Position numbers and translations under genes: made by a program. A DNA stretch of 64,000 bases from Diadema setosum. Lineage: Eukaryota > Echinodermata > Echinoidea > Diadematoida > Diadematidae. Below are positions 1 to 44,281 of the stretch, piece by piece (position 1 is the stretch's first letter; every line of letters begins with the position of its first letter). The DNA lies in NCBI GenBank assembly GCA_033980235.1, contig CM067076.1:31286968-31350967 (forward strand), written 5' to 3'. Under the pieces are notes generated by a model. It saw only the letters and a list, made by a program, of their open reading frames with translations. It had not been told where the DNA came from and did no database searches.

Positions 1-1430
1 AAAACGAACCATGTGCTATAGCAACTTTCGTAAAGTTAAATCTAAATGTTCAATATCAGCAAAGAATAAGGCGAAAACACGAATGACAATAAATAAAAGC
101 GAAGAGATCGTGTATGCAGTCTCTTCGGCTCGAAGAAACTTGACACCCCACCCCTCTCCCTTGTGGAAATTTCCACAAAAGCAGGTGCCACACCCAGGTG
201 CGTGCCAGACGAAAGAATGCGCGCATTGGAATAAACAGCGTGTAAGTATCCTGGAAATATCGATGGAAGAACCAGCTCATTAGTTGAATTAAAGGAATAA
301 TTCCAAAGATATCATGACTCTATGTCTATAGCCTTTCTTTTGGCGCATAGTAGGGAACATCGAAGAGTCGATTATAGTGTACTTGATCGAATATCTAATG
401 TTCCCTGAACAATAACAAAAGGATTGATTATTTAGTCAATTAAAAATGCAATCACAGAAATACATGAAAGGTCTCGTATGCCCAGACAAATTCACTACGA
501 GAAGGTCCAATGAGATGCAGTCATCACCTGGTTAGACAGCAAAATACAACGTGTAATGACAATTAATTTCAGTTCACGCGCATCAAAACTGCTTATTACT
601 TTTCAAAGTTTTGGCTATCAACATTCGTTCGTGGGCGTATTTTGTTTGTTTGTTTGTTTTGTGTGTTTTTCCCTCGTGAAAGACGTAATGATTTCTTCAT
701 ATCGAACGTAAATTGCATGTTTACCGTAAACAAGCCATTCAGCTCAGCTCAGCTATGGCGCATTCGATCCATCGAACTTGCATTAACCTCTTATAGGCAG
801 GAGCACATGGCGCATTCATTTAAACTTGAAAATGAAGCCACGTGTTTGCACCACATCGGCGCTTCCACACACAGCGCGGCATTTTGCGATCATCGTTATA
901 GCAGACTTTCCGATTCCAGTCAGGGGAAAAGGAATTGGAATACTTCGAAAAAATACTGATGTTTAAAATCCAATAAAATAAAAAAAGCCTGAAAACAACG
1001 CATGATTATGTTTTGATAGTACATAATTGGAAACACAGAACAGAGTTTTGCATCCGCTTACACAGAAGCTCTCTTGAGAAGATCAAGCATTCCCCGTCCC
1101 CTGCTAGAAAATGGAAGCTTCCACAATCAGCCCAGAAAGATTTTGGAGGTACAAACTTGCACTTGTACACATTGCGAGAAAGCAATCAATCAACGGTGAA
1201 CATTGCGTAGTTTAGAATCTTTATCGTGCTGGTGACCAGCTGGATGCTTCGGCATGTGTCATAACGTTATGTTTAGAGCCTGTAGGCCTCATAGCAAAAA
1301 GAGGGAGATTGAAAAAAAAAAAAACGAATTCTGGTGGAAAATACGAATTTTGGAGCTGCTGAGTACTAATTTGTGCTTCGAAAGGTTGGCAGCTCTGTCG
1401 TATACGGAGCAGAATTTAACAGTTAGTCAT
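1..1430. other. Intergenic, no gene recognised
   Basis: Only short open frames without family features occur. A T-rich GTTT run sits at 642-660. Nothing else is supported. Confidence 0.6.
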
Positions 1431-3480
1431 TTCCAAATATAAAAGCAAACATCCGACATCTATTTTATCATCGTACGGAGCCGAATGTCACTGTTGTCCA
1501 CTTGCGAAAGTGAAATGAGTCATCTGACAATTATTTCATCATATCGTACGGGGCCGAATTTTGAACGTCAAGGCAGACATCAGACAGTTTTTTTTTTTGT
1601 GTGTGTGTTTTGTTTTGTTTTGTTTTTGTTTTGTTTTTTACCATCAAACGCAGCCGAATGTTACTATTCATTTCGAAATGTAATACACATGTAGCAAATA
1701 TCCGACATTTATTTTAGCATAGTACGGAACAGAATGTAACTGCTATTCACTTCCAAACGTAAAAGCAATCATGTGACATTAATCATTTTGGCATCTTCCG
1801 GAGTCGAATGTTATTGCTATTTATATTGCGAAAGTACATAGCAATATAAATTATAAGCAAGCATCCGACATTTATTTAAACATCGTACGGTGTTGAATAT
1901 TATTATCATTCATTTTCGAAAGTCGAAGGGAGCTGATTGTTATTGTTATATTTCGAACGTAAAACCGAATATCAGACATTTATTTTATCATCGTATATAC
2001 GGAGTTATTTTGGTTATTCATTTCCGAACGTCACAACAAACATGCGTTATTTATTTTAGCATCTTCCGAAGCTGAATGTTATTGCTATTTACTCTTGAAC
2101 ATAAAAGCAAACATCAGACATTTATGTTATCATATACACGGAGTTGAATATTATTGTGTTCATTTCCGAACCATCGAACGCAGCTGAATGTATACTGTTA
2201 TTCATTTCGAAATCTAAAAGTGAACATCCGACAGTTATTTTAGCATCGTATGGAGCAGAACATTACTGCTATTCACTTCCGAACGCAAAATCGTATGTAC
2301 GGAGTTGAATATTTTTGTTATTAATTTCCGAACGTCACAGCAAACATTCGACATTTATTTTAGCATCTTCCGGAGCTGAATGTTATTGCCATTTACTCTT
2401 GAACATAAAGGCAAACATCAGACATTTATGTTATCATCGTATACACGGAGTTGAATATTATTGTGTTCATTTCCGAACCATCGAACGCAGGTGAATGTTA
2501 CTGTTATTCATTTCGAAATTTAAAAGCGAACATCCGACAGTTATTTTAGCATCGTATGGAGCAGAATATTACTGCTATTCACTTCCGAACGTAAAAGCAA
2601 TCATCTGACATCTATTTTGTCATCTTCCGGAGCCGAATGCTATTGCTATTTACTTTCGAAAGTACAGGCAATCATCCGTCATTCATTTTATTATCGTAAG
2701 AAGTTGAATATTTTTGTTATTTCCGAACGTCAAAGGGATCATTCGACATTTACTTTAGCATCTTCGGGAGCTGAATGTTATTGCTATTTACTTCCGAACG
2801 TAAAAGCAAACATCAGATATACATTGTATATTTTATAAACGTATACGGAGTTGAATGTCATTGTTATTCATTTCCGAACATCAAAGCAATCATTGAACAT
2901 TAATTTTACCACTGAACGCACCTGAATGTTACTGTTATTCATTTCGAAATCTAAAAGCAAACATCCAACAGTTATTTTAGCATCGTATAGAGCAGAATAT
3001 TACTGCTATTCACTTCCGAACGTAAAAGCAATCATCTGACATTTATGTTAGCATTTTCCGAAGCCGAGTGTTATTGCTATTTATTTTCGAAAGTAAAAGC
3101 AAATATCCGTCTTTTATTTTATCATCGTACGGAGTTGAATATTTTTGTTATTTATTTCCGAACGTCAAAGGGATCATTCGACATATAGCCTACTCAAGCA
3201 TCTTCCGGAGCTGAATGTTATTGCTATTTACTTTCGAACGTAAGAGCAAACATCCGGCATTTATCTTATCGTCTTACGGAGTTGAATATTATCATTCACT
3301 TCCGAACGCCAAAGCAAACATTCGGTATTTATTCCAGTATCATACGGAGTCAAATGTCACCGTGATTCATTTCTAAAATCAAAAGTAAACATGCGACATT
3401 CATTTTTGCGTCTTACGGAGCCGACTGTTACCGCTGTTCATTTTCAAAAGTAAAGGCAAACATCCGACTTTTTTTGTAGC
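1430..3480. repeat. Diverged 71-bp tandem satellite
   Basis: About 28 degenerate units follow one another, each carrying variants of CATTTATTTTAGCATC, CGGAGTTGAAT, TTTCCGAACG and AAAGCAAACATC. The unit length is about 71 bp. Some multi-unit blocks recur (2104-2220 resembles 2408-2530, about 304 bp apart), indicating higher-order structure. Confidence 0.85.
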
Positions 3481-4629
3481 CCGATTGGGCCACCGAATTT
3501 TCAGCAATGAAATTTTGGTGGCGCAGGTCGTTAAAAGTCGTGAATAGCGAGATGATCGAAACCGATGTCGATATGTTCTAATAATTATTGATACTTGAGT
3601 GATGAACGCATGTGCACAACTTCCGCAGGTGTACTTCTTTAGAAAGTAGCGAACAATCAAGGCAGTGGACATCAGAGTGTGATTAAATCGTAAAGAAGCC
3701 CCTGAAATCGGAATTTGATGAAAATGGGCAAAGTCGGAACTCCATGAAATGTATTTTGATTGAGCGGTCAAAATAATGCTTAACGGGAATGTGCCCTTGA
3801 ATACCCTCGTCCACCCTCGTCCACCCTCGTCCAACCCGCGTCAATCGAGACGCAAATTCCCGAGGATGGATTATCCGTGCGGGCGGATGGACTCGTCCAC
3901 TGAACGCGTATACCCGCGGGTACCCGCGGGGATACGCGTCAGTGGCCTCGTCCAGATCTCGGAAAAGTGTGACGTTTCCCGCGGTCGGCACTGTAACTGT
4001 CTCATAATTTCATAAAATATGATAATTCTTTCATTTTCTCACCTAAAAAACGTATTTTCTTGCTAATTAGTAATGTAATTTAGGCCTATATGGTAGCACT
4101 ACTACATATCGACCACCCTTATTGAAACCGACCGCGTATAATTCGCGCACTGAACACTTAGTATGCACTTCTCTGCGCGCAAAGCACATAAAAATGGATT
4201 GGCTTTGAATGTAGATGAGGATGGTGTGGGAAAACGCGATAATTCACTGTTCATTCATGGTTTTAATCAAAGACAAAATTTCGAATGAATATTTTCACCG
4301 AATCGTAATGACAGCACAATGTAATGTCTATGGCAGTTTCTAAAAGGCTTCTAAAAAGCTTCGTACAACACGATGTTCAATACAACTCGGTTTGCGTGCA
4401 TTGTCAATGCAAAAACAGCGGTCGATCCTAATAACGCGATTTACTGCGAGGAGCTGAAACGAGGCCACGCAAATTCGTCGGCGATATTTTTGCACTGAAA
4501 CTTCGAATCGAAAAGGGAACAACGGCATTTAATAGAGCTGGATTTTCTCAATCACGTAGGTCAAGTTTTTTACGTGAATTTCAGTTTTAAATATTCTTAT
4601 CAAGCAAATAAACATTAGGCGGTCGATTA
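3480..4629. other. Intergenic, GC-rich palindrome within
   Basis: No gene is recognised. CCACCCTCGT is repeated at 3802-3832 and a long palindrome lies at 3897-3945. Confidence 0.5.
3897..3945. repeat. 49-bp near-perfect palindrome
   Basis: CCACTGA-ACGCG-TATACCCGCGGG pairs around a central TA with CCCGCGGG-ATACGCG-TCAGTGG, with only two single-base bulges. It is strongly GC-rich against AT-rich surroundings. Confidence 0.85.
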
Positions 4630-5348
4630 GGCCAAAAAAAAAAAATTGTTGCATTGGCGTAACATGAGATTTTCAAATAGGGTCGGTCGGGCGGATTTTT
4701 TTTTTTTTTTCTTCTTTTTTTGCTACCTGCATTTTACGTGTAAAACTCGTGCTCAGATCAGTAAACAGTTACAACTGCTGCACCGAATGTGCTGTGTTCA
4801 TCTATCTACAAATCATTTATGAGGCCGATATTACTGGAATTATACCCCTTCACAGAATTTAAAGATGTTGAAATCCCTATCCTGAATGTTTTCACTTCAT
4901 ATTTTACTATTTTGACTTAGATAAGATAGATGCAAATTGACCCATATGTACGATCTTTTCATCGCACACGGCGATCTCTATTTAACCCCACATATACAGA
5001 TTCGTGTAAGTTCTCCACACAAGAAACCTATGGCAAAACTGTGCACAATACATCGCAGTCTGAATGCTACGTATACACTGAATAAATCTTGTTAGAGTAC
5101 GTGTCCGTGTTGGAAACAGATGACGTACTGATCAAGGAAGGCTTATGCGAGGCGCTAGATCTCTCCCTCGTACATCCGATATATCCCCAGAACGCAGAGC
5201 CGTTTCCACTTCCGGGTTTGTGCGATCGCGATCGCAATCAACAAGATATTTGATATCGATAGCAAAAAAAATAATAAAAAAACATAGGGTCAGCAGAATT
5301 TTTAGGGTCGGGCGGGTTACGCCAATGCAACAATTTTTTTTTTTGGCC
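4630..5348. mobile_element. PIF/Harbinger-like MITE
   Basis: The 33-bp terminal inverted repeats start GGCC followed by 11-12 A and TTGTTGCATTGGCGTAAC, flanked on both sides by TTA (4627-4629 and 5349-5351). A 3-bp TTA/TAA duplication and GGC ends are typical of PIF/Harbinger. No transposase is visible in 719 bp. Confidence 0.75.
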
Positions 5349-5351
5349 TTA

Positions 5352-8300
5352 GTAGTAGGTCCAACCATACCTCCCGCTGGCTGCGATGCGTGTCGTTCTT
5401 GCTGCCGGTATATCAGAAGTGAAAGTCTCACAAGGTGTTACGAGTTATTATTTATATACACACGTCATTTAACCCATCCACGTACGGGCCTCTGTGTAAT
5501 CTGTAAAATCGTGCCTGCCTAGTAAGTTGGCCATGAACTTGGGCGCGATCTTCCCTACGGCGCGATCTACACGCGAAGAGCATTCATACGTCATTGAAAA
5601 ACTGCCTGTGTCATTCCCACTAGGCAGGAGGGATGATGCGTGTACACTCGTGCTAATATGCACTTACTTGACTCAATGCAGCACTAGTTTATGTGAATTT
5701 TATGAAAAGAAATAATAAACTGTGCAGGAATTATGAAAAAAATATTGTTTCTGTGTATTTCATTCATAAATCCTCTTCATTTCAAGCCATCTGTAATCAC
5801 ATCTTACCCACTTGCGAATAGACGTGTCCATAGTGTCCTCGAGCCCCCGAGATAGCTCTGGAACATTCCATTCAATGACGGGGTTTTTATTTTGCAACGT
5901 TATCTAATAACGCTCATGTAAGCAAGTTCTTGCTATGGCTAATCTATTTTGTAATGTATCATAGTCTATCTATGCTGAAATAACCTAATTCAAATTTGCA
6001 GAGACATAGAAAAAGATTTGTTTTACAATCGTGATACGTTCAACTACTCATTTACCCTGTGCTGAAATCCGCATGTCTGCTCCGCACATGTTATCGCTAT
6101 CGCTCAAACTTCGATCGCGATGGCTTGTGATGTGTGTGTACGTGATGACGTGTGTGGAGAAGCATGGGGCTGAAAAAACACGCAGCTAGCTAGCTCCACG
6201 TGGTATGGTAAAAGAACAAATCGGACGTTCGAAGTCGTACATTCAAGAGCTAAAACAGACAAACAGCGAATTCAAAGTCCACTGAAAAGGTCTTGACACT
6301 GTAATGTATGTTCCAAAATCATGTCTGGCCTAGTTTTGGGAGAATTTTCTACACGCACGAGATCACGAATGAGATCGGTGAATTGGCTACAACGTGTGTA
6401 CTGTGCGCGGTGAACATGCACTGTGACTGGCTTGCTTGCACATGGCAGCTAGCTGGGTGAGAGTGCGGCGGCAAGAACGCTAGGAATGCACCCGAGATGC
6501 GGTGTGCTGCAAATTCTTGGGGTGAAATTAGACTTCCTTGTTCAGCCCGTCTAGTATTTATAATTTTTAAAGTAATTCTAATTCTTCATAAAATCACGAT
6601 AAAAAGACTTCAGATATTCATATATATTTTAGAAGCGTAATATGAAATATTTTGGCTTTTTTCCAGTCCAAGAAAAAAAAATTAATAGTTTGAATAAAAA
6701 ATAATAATAAATAATCGTTCTTGACTCAAGTCTAATTTCCTGCGCCTTCTTGCAGTTATCCCGCAGTTGCCCATGGATACGATGCATATATAATCAGTTG
6801 TTTACGGAGTCGTACCACTGTACCACCCTACTGCTCTTGTTCAAATTGAGAGGATTGTTATTTTATCGGTGGCATTTATAGTTTTATAACCTCATCCAAT
6901 AAAAAAGACAAATTCAAACATCAAATGGTGTGACAGTTTTCGTTAGAATTCCCTATCAATATCAACTTGTTGCCAGGATAGTTTTCAGATTTCACTTGCT
7001 TCATTATCGAAGCTGTTTGACATTTGAAAGAACTGCTCCATAAGAAATCACCTTTCATTTGTTATTTATTTTCACTAACAAGTATTTTGGTCACTTATAT
7101 ATTTTTCATTATTATTTCAATGTCATGATATTTCATGATGGTATGTGTTCTGTCTTTACATGGCAAGATGGGATTTTTTTTTTCATCCAGGGTCAATGAA
7201 GAAAGTGACAGGAAGGAAACCAAAAGGATAGGGAGGAAATGAAAAGGATAGAATAAAACACCTGATCAGCAGGTTCTTTATTACAACGGTGAATGCAGTA
7301 CATCAGAATTTTAGTACAGTTCTAAATAATTTATCAGTTGAAAAATGAGCAAAGAAAATGGATTTCGTCGAGTTCTAAATGAAAACTAAATTAGCATCGC
7401 CATTTAGGCCTAGAATCTAGATCTAATATTTACTACAGAATAGACCTGATGCAAACTTGTTGTCAAGCTTTTGGTTGAGTTTCTTCAGAGACACGAATTT
7501 TGGGTTTGTAGCACTAGATACTCGAGTGAATACGAAAAAGAAAAAATATATAAATAATGCAGGTCTCTAGACCACTCCCGTGTACGAGCGAGCATCAGCC
7601 CCGTTTCTTGACTTCAGTGTCGCTCTCGTCATTGGCCTCGGCTAGGCTACTCGTGTCGTAGTTTTACTCGCCATCAACGTCATGCATGGTTACACGAAAT
7701 AAATTGCATCTTTCCATCACCTCCACCACAGCAAAACCGTGAATATCACTCCCATCATAGTCACTCTCAGCTCACAAAACACATCAGCAAACGATACAGA
7801 CATCGCAGACCTAGCTAACTAGCTCTAACGGTGATCTAAACATAGTTGTAACTACGCTACGTTAGACATAAAAATGAAACGGAGGTGAAAAACTAGTAAT
7901 GAATACACGAAGATCATCAACGATGGCATTTTACCGTAGAAAAAATACACAGAACATCTTGCACCGCAAAAAAAAAATCGAGGTAAAAAACTACGATGAG
8001 GAAAACTAGGGTGAAAACACGATGCTTGGAAGACGAACGATGAAGACACTTTACGGTAAAAATGCTTACACGGAAACAAACGAGTGGGTACCACACAAAC
8101 TACGATGTTCTCTCACACACGTAGATAAGCTACATCGTGTTCAATCCAAAAACTCAACAAACACTAGGACAAAAACTCACCTCTAAATTGTTGCAAACGA
8201 GATAGTCACTGAGAAAAATGAACAAAACACTCTCAGAAGTACGATTGTACTCTGAGAATAAAAGATATAGAATGATACGAAAGCAAAAGAGAGAAAAGAG

Positions 8301-9249
8301 AGAGAGAAATGGACGGGAAACCTTGAGAAGTTACCCACACTCACTAACGTAAATGGAATTCAACACACACACACACGTAGTGGTACGTACACACTGTATA
8401 TACACACAAGGATCAAGAGCTCGTGTAATCAGATATCGTCAAGCACTCTATGAGGAGATCGATATCACCGATACCGCGCGTAAGGAATCACTGCAGTTGC
8501 TGGGGCAACAAAGATGCATGCGCGCTGTAAACATGAATATTGATTAGTTTCTCAGCAGGCTCGAACCCCTGGCAGGTATTTTGGCCAATAAGAGACATTC
8601 TAAAATAGGTTTCTTTGCATAAATTATTTTTCTGAGTCCCAGTAAGGATCTCTGTGATTGGCTAAAATTATTCTACAGCTCCTGGCCAAGCCTGAGGTCT
8701 GAGGACGCCCTCTTTTGGTCATAAATAATGCATCCCACGTTTTTTGTGGGATGAGACGTGGATGGGTTAATAGGCCAGTTCGATCGAATGTTTGATAGCG
8801 TCAATCGTACGGCGAGAATGTATCACCGTGCACGCTCGCTCCCCATATTTTCCCGTACAAAATCAACGCGTGCACAACTCTCTTTGATACATTCGTACAT
8901 GGAGTCACTTTGAAGGGGAAAATCTAGCCCCGGAGACCGCGCCGCTATGCGGCGGGGTCCTGGCGGCTACCTCGCAGTTTCGCTAAAGTGAGAACCACGA
9001 ACAACTCCCTATTGCCACATACGGCGACTTCACGAGTAAATCATGGGTAAATTTCTATCATAAACACAGTGACAATAAAAAATGAAATACACATTACCCC
9101 ATTGCCTTGGTTCTTTTCACGAATTTATCTGGAAACTGCAAAATTTTCCACATTTTGTAGGAGTAAGCGGCCTGCCCTAGTGGGAGAGCCGTGCTACCAT
9201 TTTGAACGTGTATATCCATTAGTAAGCATCTGCGCATGTAGCTTTTTGT
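5352..9249. other. Intergenic, no gene recognised
   Basis: AT-rich sequence with only short open frames. A small hairpin (ATCCCACG...TGTGGGAT) lies near 8731. No domain or splice-supported exon was found. Confidence 0.5.
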
Positions 9250-9350
9250 CAAGGCCCTCTCGCTGCGTGGTGTAGAGAGCCCAGCCGAGTAAGGTAGCGC
9301 GACTCGCTTCGCTCGTCCGTTCGCTCGTCCGTTACAGCGAGAGGGCCTTG
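9250..9350. mobile_element. 101-bp miniature inverted-repeat element
   Basis: Perfect 16-bp ends (CAAGGCCCTCTCGCTG and its complement) bound a GC-rich core with CGCTCGTCCGTT twice. It could be a very small MITE. Confidence 0.6.
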
Positions 9351-9589
9351 CCAAAGGCTAGCATGCAACGTTAGTGAGCATCGGCGAGCTGAAGACAATT
9401 CGCCTTATAAGACAACATTTTTTGCATCATAAGCAACGAAATGCATCAAAAAGTCGCCGATTTGAATCATTTAGGTTTAATCGACCCATGTAAGTATTCC
9501 TAGTAGTTTTTGTTGAAAAATTAAGGAAATATAGCGCCGCAACGGCACCCGTTTTGTACAACATTAAGATCTGAATGCGAAAACGGCGC

Positions 9590-9614
9590 AGCCCCAACGC
9601 TGCACGTTGGGGCT
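9590..9614. repeat. Short perfect hairpin
   Basis: AGCCCCAACG and CGTTGGGGCT are separated by five bases, giving a 10-bp GC-rich stem. Confidence 0.7.
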
Positions 9615-10663
9615 GGTCGCAGTTAGGGAAAATCCAACGATTTAGCAGGTTAATTCTCACGCCGTTTTCAGAGTATGTTAGTAGGCCTATAGACGATAGA
9701 TGAGGAGTCTATATCAAGTCTTTGATGTAAAGAAGGGTGCATATTCTATGTAACAAAAATGTTTTAAGTAAGTTTTCACGCGCGAACTAAGTGTCCGGAA
9801 TTAAACACAACCCCCCATCATGTACTTTACCTTCTTCCCTTTGGCCTTGCCCCTAGCTCTGCCCTTCACTTCAAGTTCAGGCTTTGGCCTACAGTGTAGG
9901 CCGCGCCAAGCCCTCACTATGTTACTTGTTAGAGGGATCTAACTCTAATCATTGCTAACTGTTACACCACATCATGTAGACGACTAGTCATTCATAACTT
10001 TCACCAAGCTTGTCAAGCGATTGACCTTGATTTGACTTTGTAACACTCAACAGTCTAAACACTGTGTAAGGAGTTGAAAGAGCGATTACAACCTGATTTC
10101 CACTCATTCATGTTACCAAAACTCACTGTATGCAAGCTGGTTTCCAGTTGAAGACAGAAGACTTGAAAGCCGGAGAGAATTGAGCATAAGAGATGCCATG
10201 GTTGTAGATTATTCTGGTCACTGAGAGCTGTGGATGTGGTGTGTCGTAGTGTGTCGTAGCCCTATGTTGTTTGTTCACATTCACGGTGCGTACTACCGGC
10301 GACTTGCCGTAGCTTTACTACACTCTAGCGTGTGTACAACACCCAACCAGCATCTCTCTTGGCGTCTACTATTACGTCAATAGACTACATGTGCGGCGTT
10401 GAATTAGTAGCAACAAACTTCCGGCTTCAATCGCTGTAGTAAATGTACATTAAATAATATCGTTCATATATGAAACCATCATAAACCTTATATGGATAAA
10501 TGATTTTTAATTTTTAAGATATTTAATGTATTTTTCCACTAGTAAAAAGATTGCAAAAGTTATATCTTATATTCTGATTATTAGATAGTTGGGCTGTGCG
10601 CAATTCAGCTACATAAACTTTACGTGAAATTCGGCACAAGGGCACCTTGATACACTATTCGCC
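9615..10663. other. Upstream region of HADHA
   Basis: This presumably holds the 5' UTR and promoter, but no TATA box or defined start site is evident. No HADHB exon, head-to-head in vertebrates, was recognised here. Confidence 0.4.
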
Positions 10664-42535
<31,872 letters not shown>

Positions 42536-43012
42536 GTGAGTGTGGAGGAAGATTGACCCTTGACCTTTGACCCTTGACCCTTTGGGGTGGGGATGTTCTT
42601 TCTTTTAGGGCAACATTGCAACGAGAGGGAAGATGATTTTAGAAACCAAAGGAAGAATATGGGAAAATGCTTCTATTATGTCTTTGATGCTCACATGAGG
42701 AAGAGAAAAGAATAAATCAAAATGTGTACGTGATTTACTTGTGGGAACATGATATAAGCAAGTACAAATTACTCTTGGAGCAAATGTCACAGATCACAAA
42801 CACATATAAAGTATGAGAACTCCCCATGCTTGTGTGACATGCAAACTCACATCAAACCTACTGATTCTCTGTGATTCTACAGGAGGCTCCCCAAAGTAGC
42901 GAAACATTGGCTCACCTATCCCAAAAGATATATTGATTTTAGGTTTATTACCGAGTGAGGTGTCAGTTACTCACAGATAGGGAGCTTTAGATTTGTGACT
43001 CAGACAATTAAG

Positions 43013-43215
43013 ATGGCGATTGCATTGGCCGTTCTCCTCTTTCCCTGTGTCGTGTTGCAAAGTAGCTTTAGATTATGCAAGGATGCAACCTATGCGAAAG
43101 TAAAATGGTGCCCCCATATGATCAATGCATCAAGTAGCTCTCTGCATCATGAATTGAGCAAATATAAAAATGGCCCTGATAGACCCTGCAAACTCAGATG
43201 GCATGAGGTCAATTT
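43013..43215 (+). CDS. Possible 5' fragment of a small secreted protein, cut by the assembly gap
   Basis: From an ATG in good context (AAGATGGCG) an open frame runs into the N gap. It begins MAIALAVLLFPCVVLQS, which looks like a signal peptide, and is followed by a Cys-containing stretch. No family is recognised, no splice site is apparent and the frame is only 67 codons, so it may be chance. Weak call. Confidence 0.2.
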
Positions 43216-43415
43216 NNNNNNNNNNNNNNNNNNNNNNNNNNNNNNNNNNNNNNNNNNNNNNNNNNNNNNNNNNNNNNNNNNNNNNNNNNNNNNNNNNNNN
43301 NNNNNNNNNNNNNNNNNNNNNNNNNNNNNNNNNNNNNNNNNNNNNNNNNNNNNNNNNNNNNNNNNNNNNNNNNNNNNNNNNNNNNNNNNNNNNNNNNNNN
43401 NNNNNNNNNNNNNNN
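43216..43415. other. Assembly gap, 200 N
   Basis: Exactly 200 N form a likely placeholder gap. The sequence to its right is the second half of a piggyBac-like MITE. By comparison with the intact copy at 15439, about 366 bp of the element's other half should precede it, yet none is visible on the left. The true gap is therefore probably longer than 200 bp, likely caused by the element's poly-G/C hairpin. Confidence 0.97.
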
Positions 43416-43815
43416 AATTTCTTATGTATTTCCTTGTTTTTCAACTTTTTCAACTTTTGTTTTTTCTTTGTTTTTCTATTGGAAATTGTCACTGACCACT
43501 TTTCTACCATTATTAGCACAAAACTAATCAATGAAAGTGATTAATTGTAAAAATAATCAGGTTTTCATGACTTTCATGACAGAGCACTGTTTTCCATAGG
43601 AAATGTACACAAAAGCACAAAATTGTGCTCGTTTTGGGACGACATTCCGTTACAAAAATGGGCGTGACTTCGTAAAAGTATACGCGGATGTTGCAAATTT
43701 GGTCTCAAAAGTTGTGCGAGACTTGACCAAACAAAGTCAAGAAGCCTCGCGACAGATTTATAGCGCGAAACTTCGAGGGGGGGGGGGGGGGGGGGCGGAT
43801 CCCCCCACCCCCCGT
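43416..43815. mobile_element. piggyBac-like MITE copy E (fragment beside gap)
   Basis: The sequence from the gap edge follows the second half of copy A (AATTTCTTATGTATTTC ... GCGCGAAAC-TCGAGGGG) and ends in a G20/C-rich hairpin. The TTAA end is not recognisable. Confidence 0.7.
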
Positions 43816-43971
43816 CCTTATGTATGTATGTAATGATATGTGCTTACATGTAGGGCCTACATAGTAGGGTACCTAAGGGGGAGGAGGGGGTCACCGTGCA
43901 CCCCCCAGGACTCCTCAAAACTTACTTGACTTTGGTTTTGTTCAAGTCTCACGCAACTTTTGAGTACCACT

Positions 43972-44281
43972 ATCCTTTCAAAAGTTATTAGAAATAAAAG
44001 TGAAGAGTATGGACAAGGTTTTTCAGAAATGAAAAAGGGATTCTAAAGACACACGTAATCACACTATTCTACCAAAAATGTTCGAGATAAACTGCTAAAA
44101 AAACACACTTTCCTGCCCGTTTTATGATACCAAATTTTAGCATAATGTAAAAGAAGACCCGCTCTTTCAGAAAATATGAAAACTATGAAGTCAAGTTCAG
44201 CTAGGTTGGACCATTTCACTTATTTTCAGTCCTGACGCAAAATCAGTGTGTGCGACTTTATGTTCGTTTTGAGGTGCACGT
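43972..44281. mobile_element. TGTGAC-end element, truncated copy
   Basis: Matches 40920-41222, ending CGTTTTGAGGTGCACG; the other end is missing. Confidence 0.8.

Noticed and set aside
2617..2838. Frame with repeated SSGAECYCYLL
   Set aside because: Generated by the 71-bp satellite units.
3683..4015. Overlapping frames on both strands around 3.7-4.0 kb
   Set aside because: No domain or splice support; the frames overlap the GC-rich palindrome and CCACCCTCGT repeats.
5132..5522. 99- and 125-codon frames
   Set aside because: They run into the right end of the Harbinger-like MITE and lack family features.
42995..43544. Long frames spanning the N gap
   Set aside because: Their length is mostly unknown residues from N; only the part before the gap was considered.
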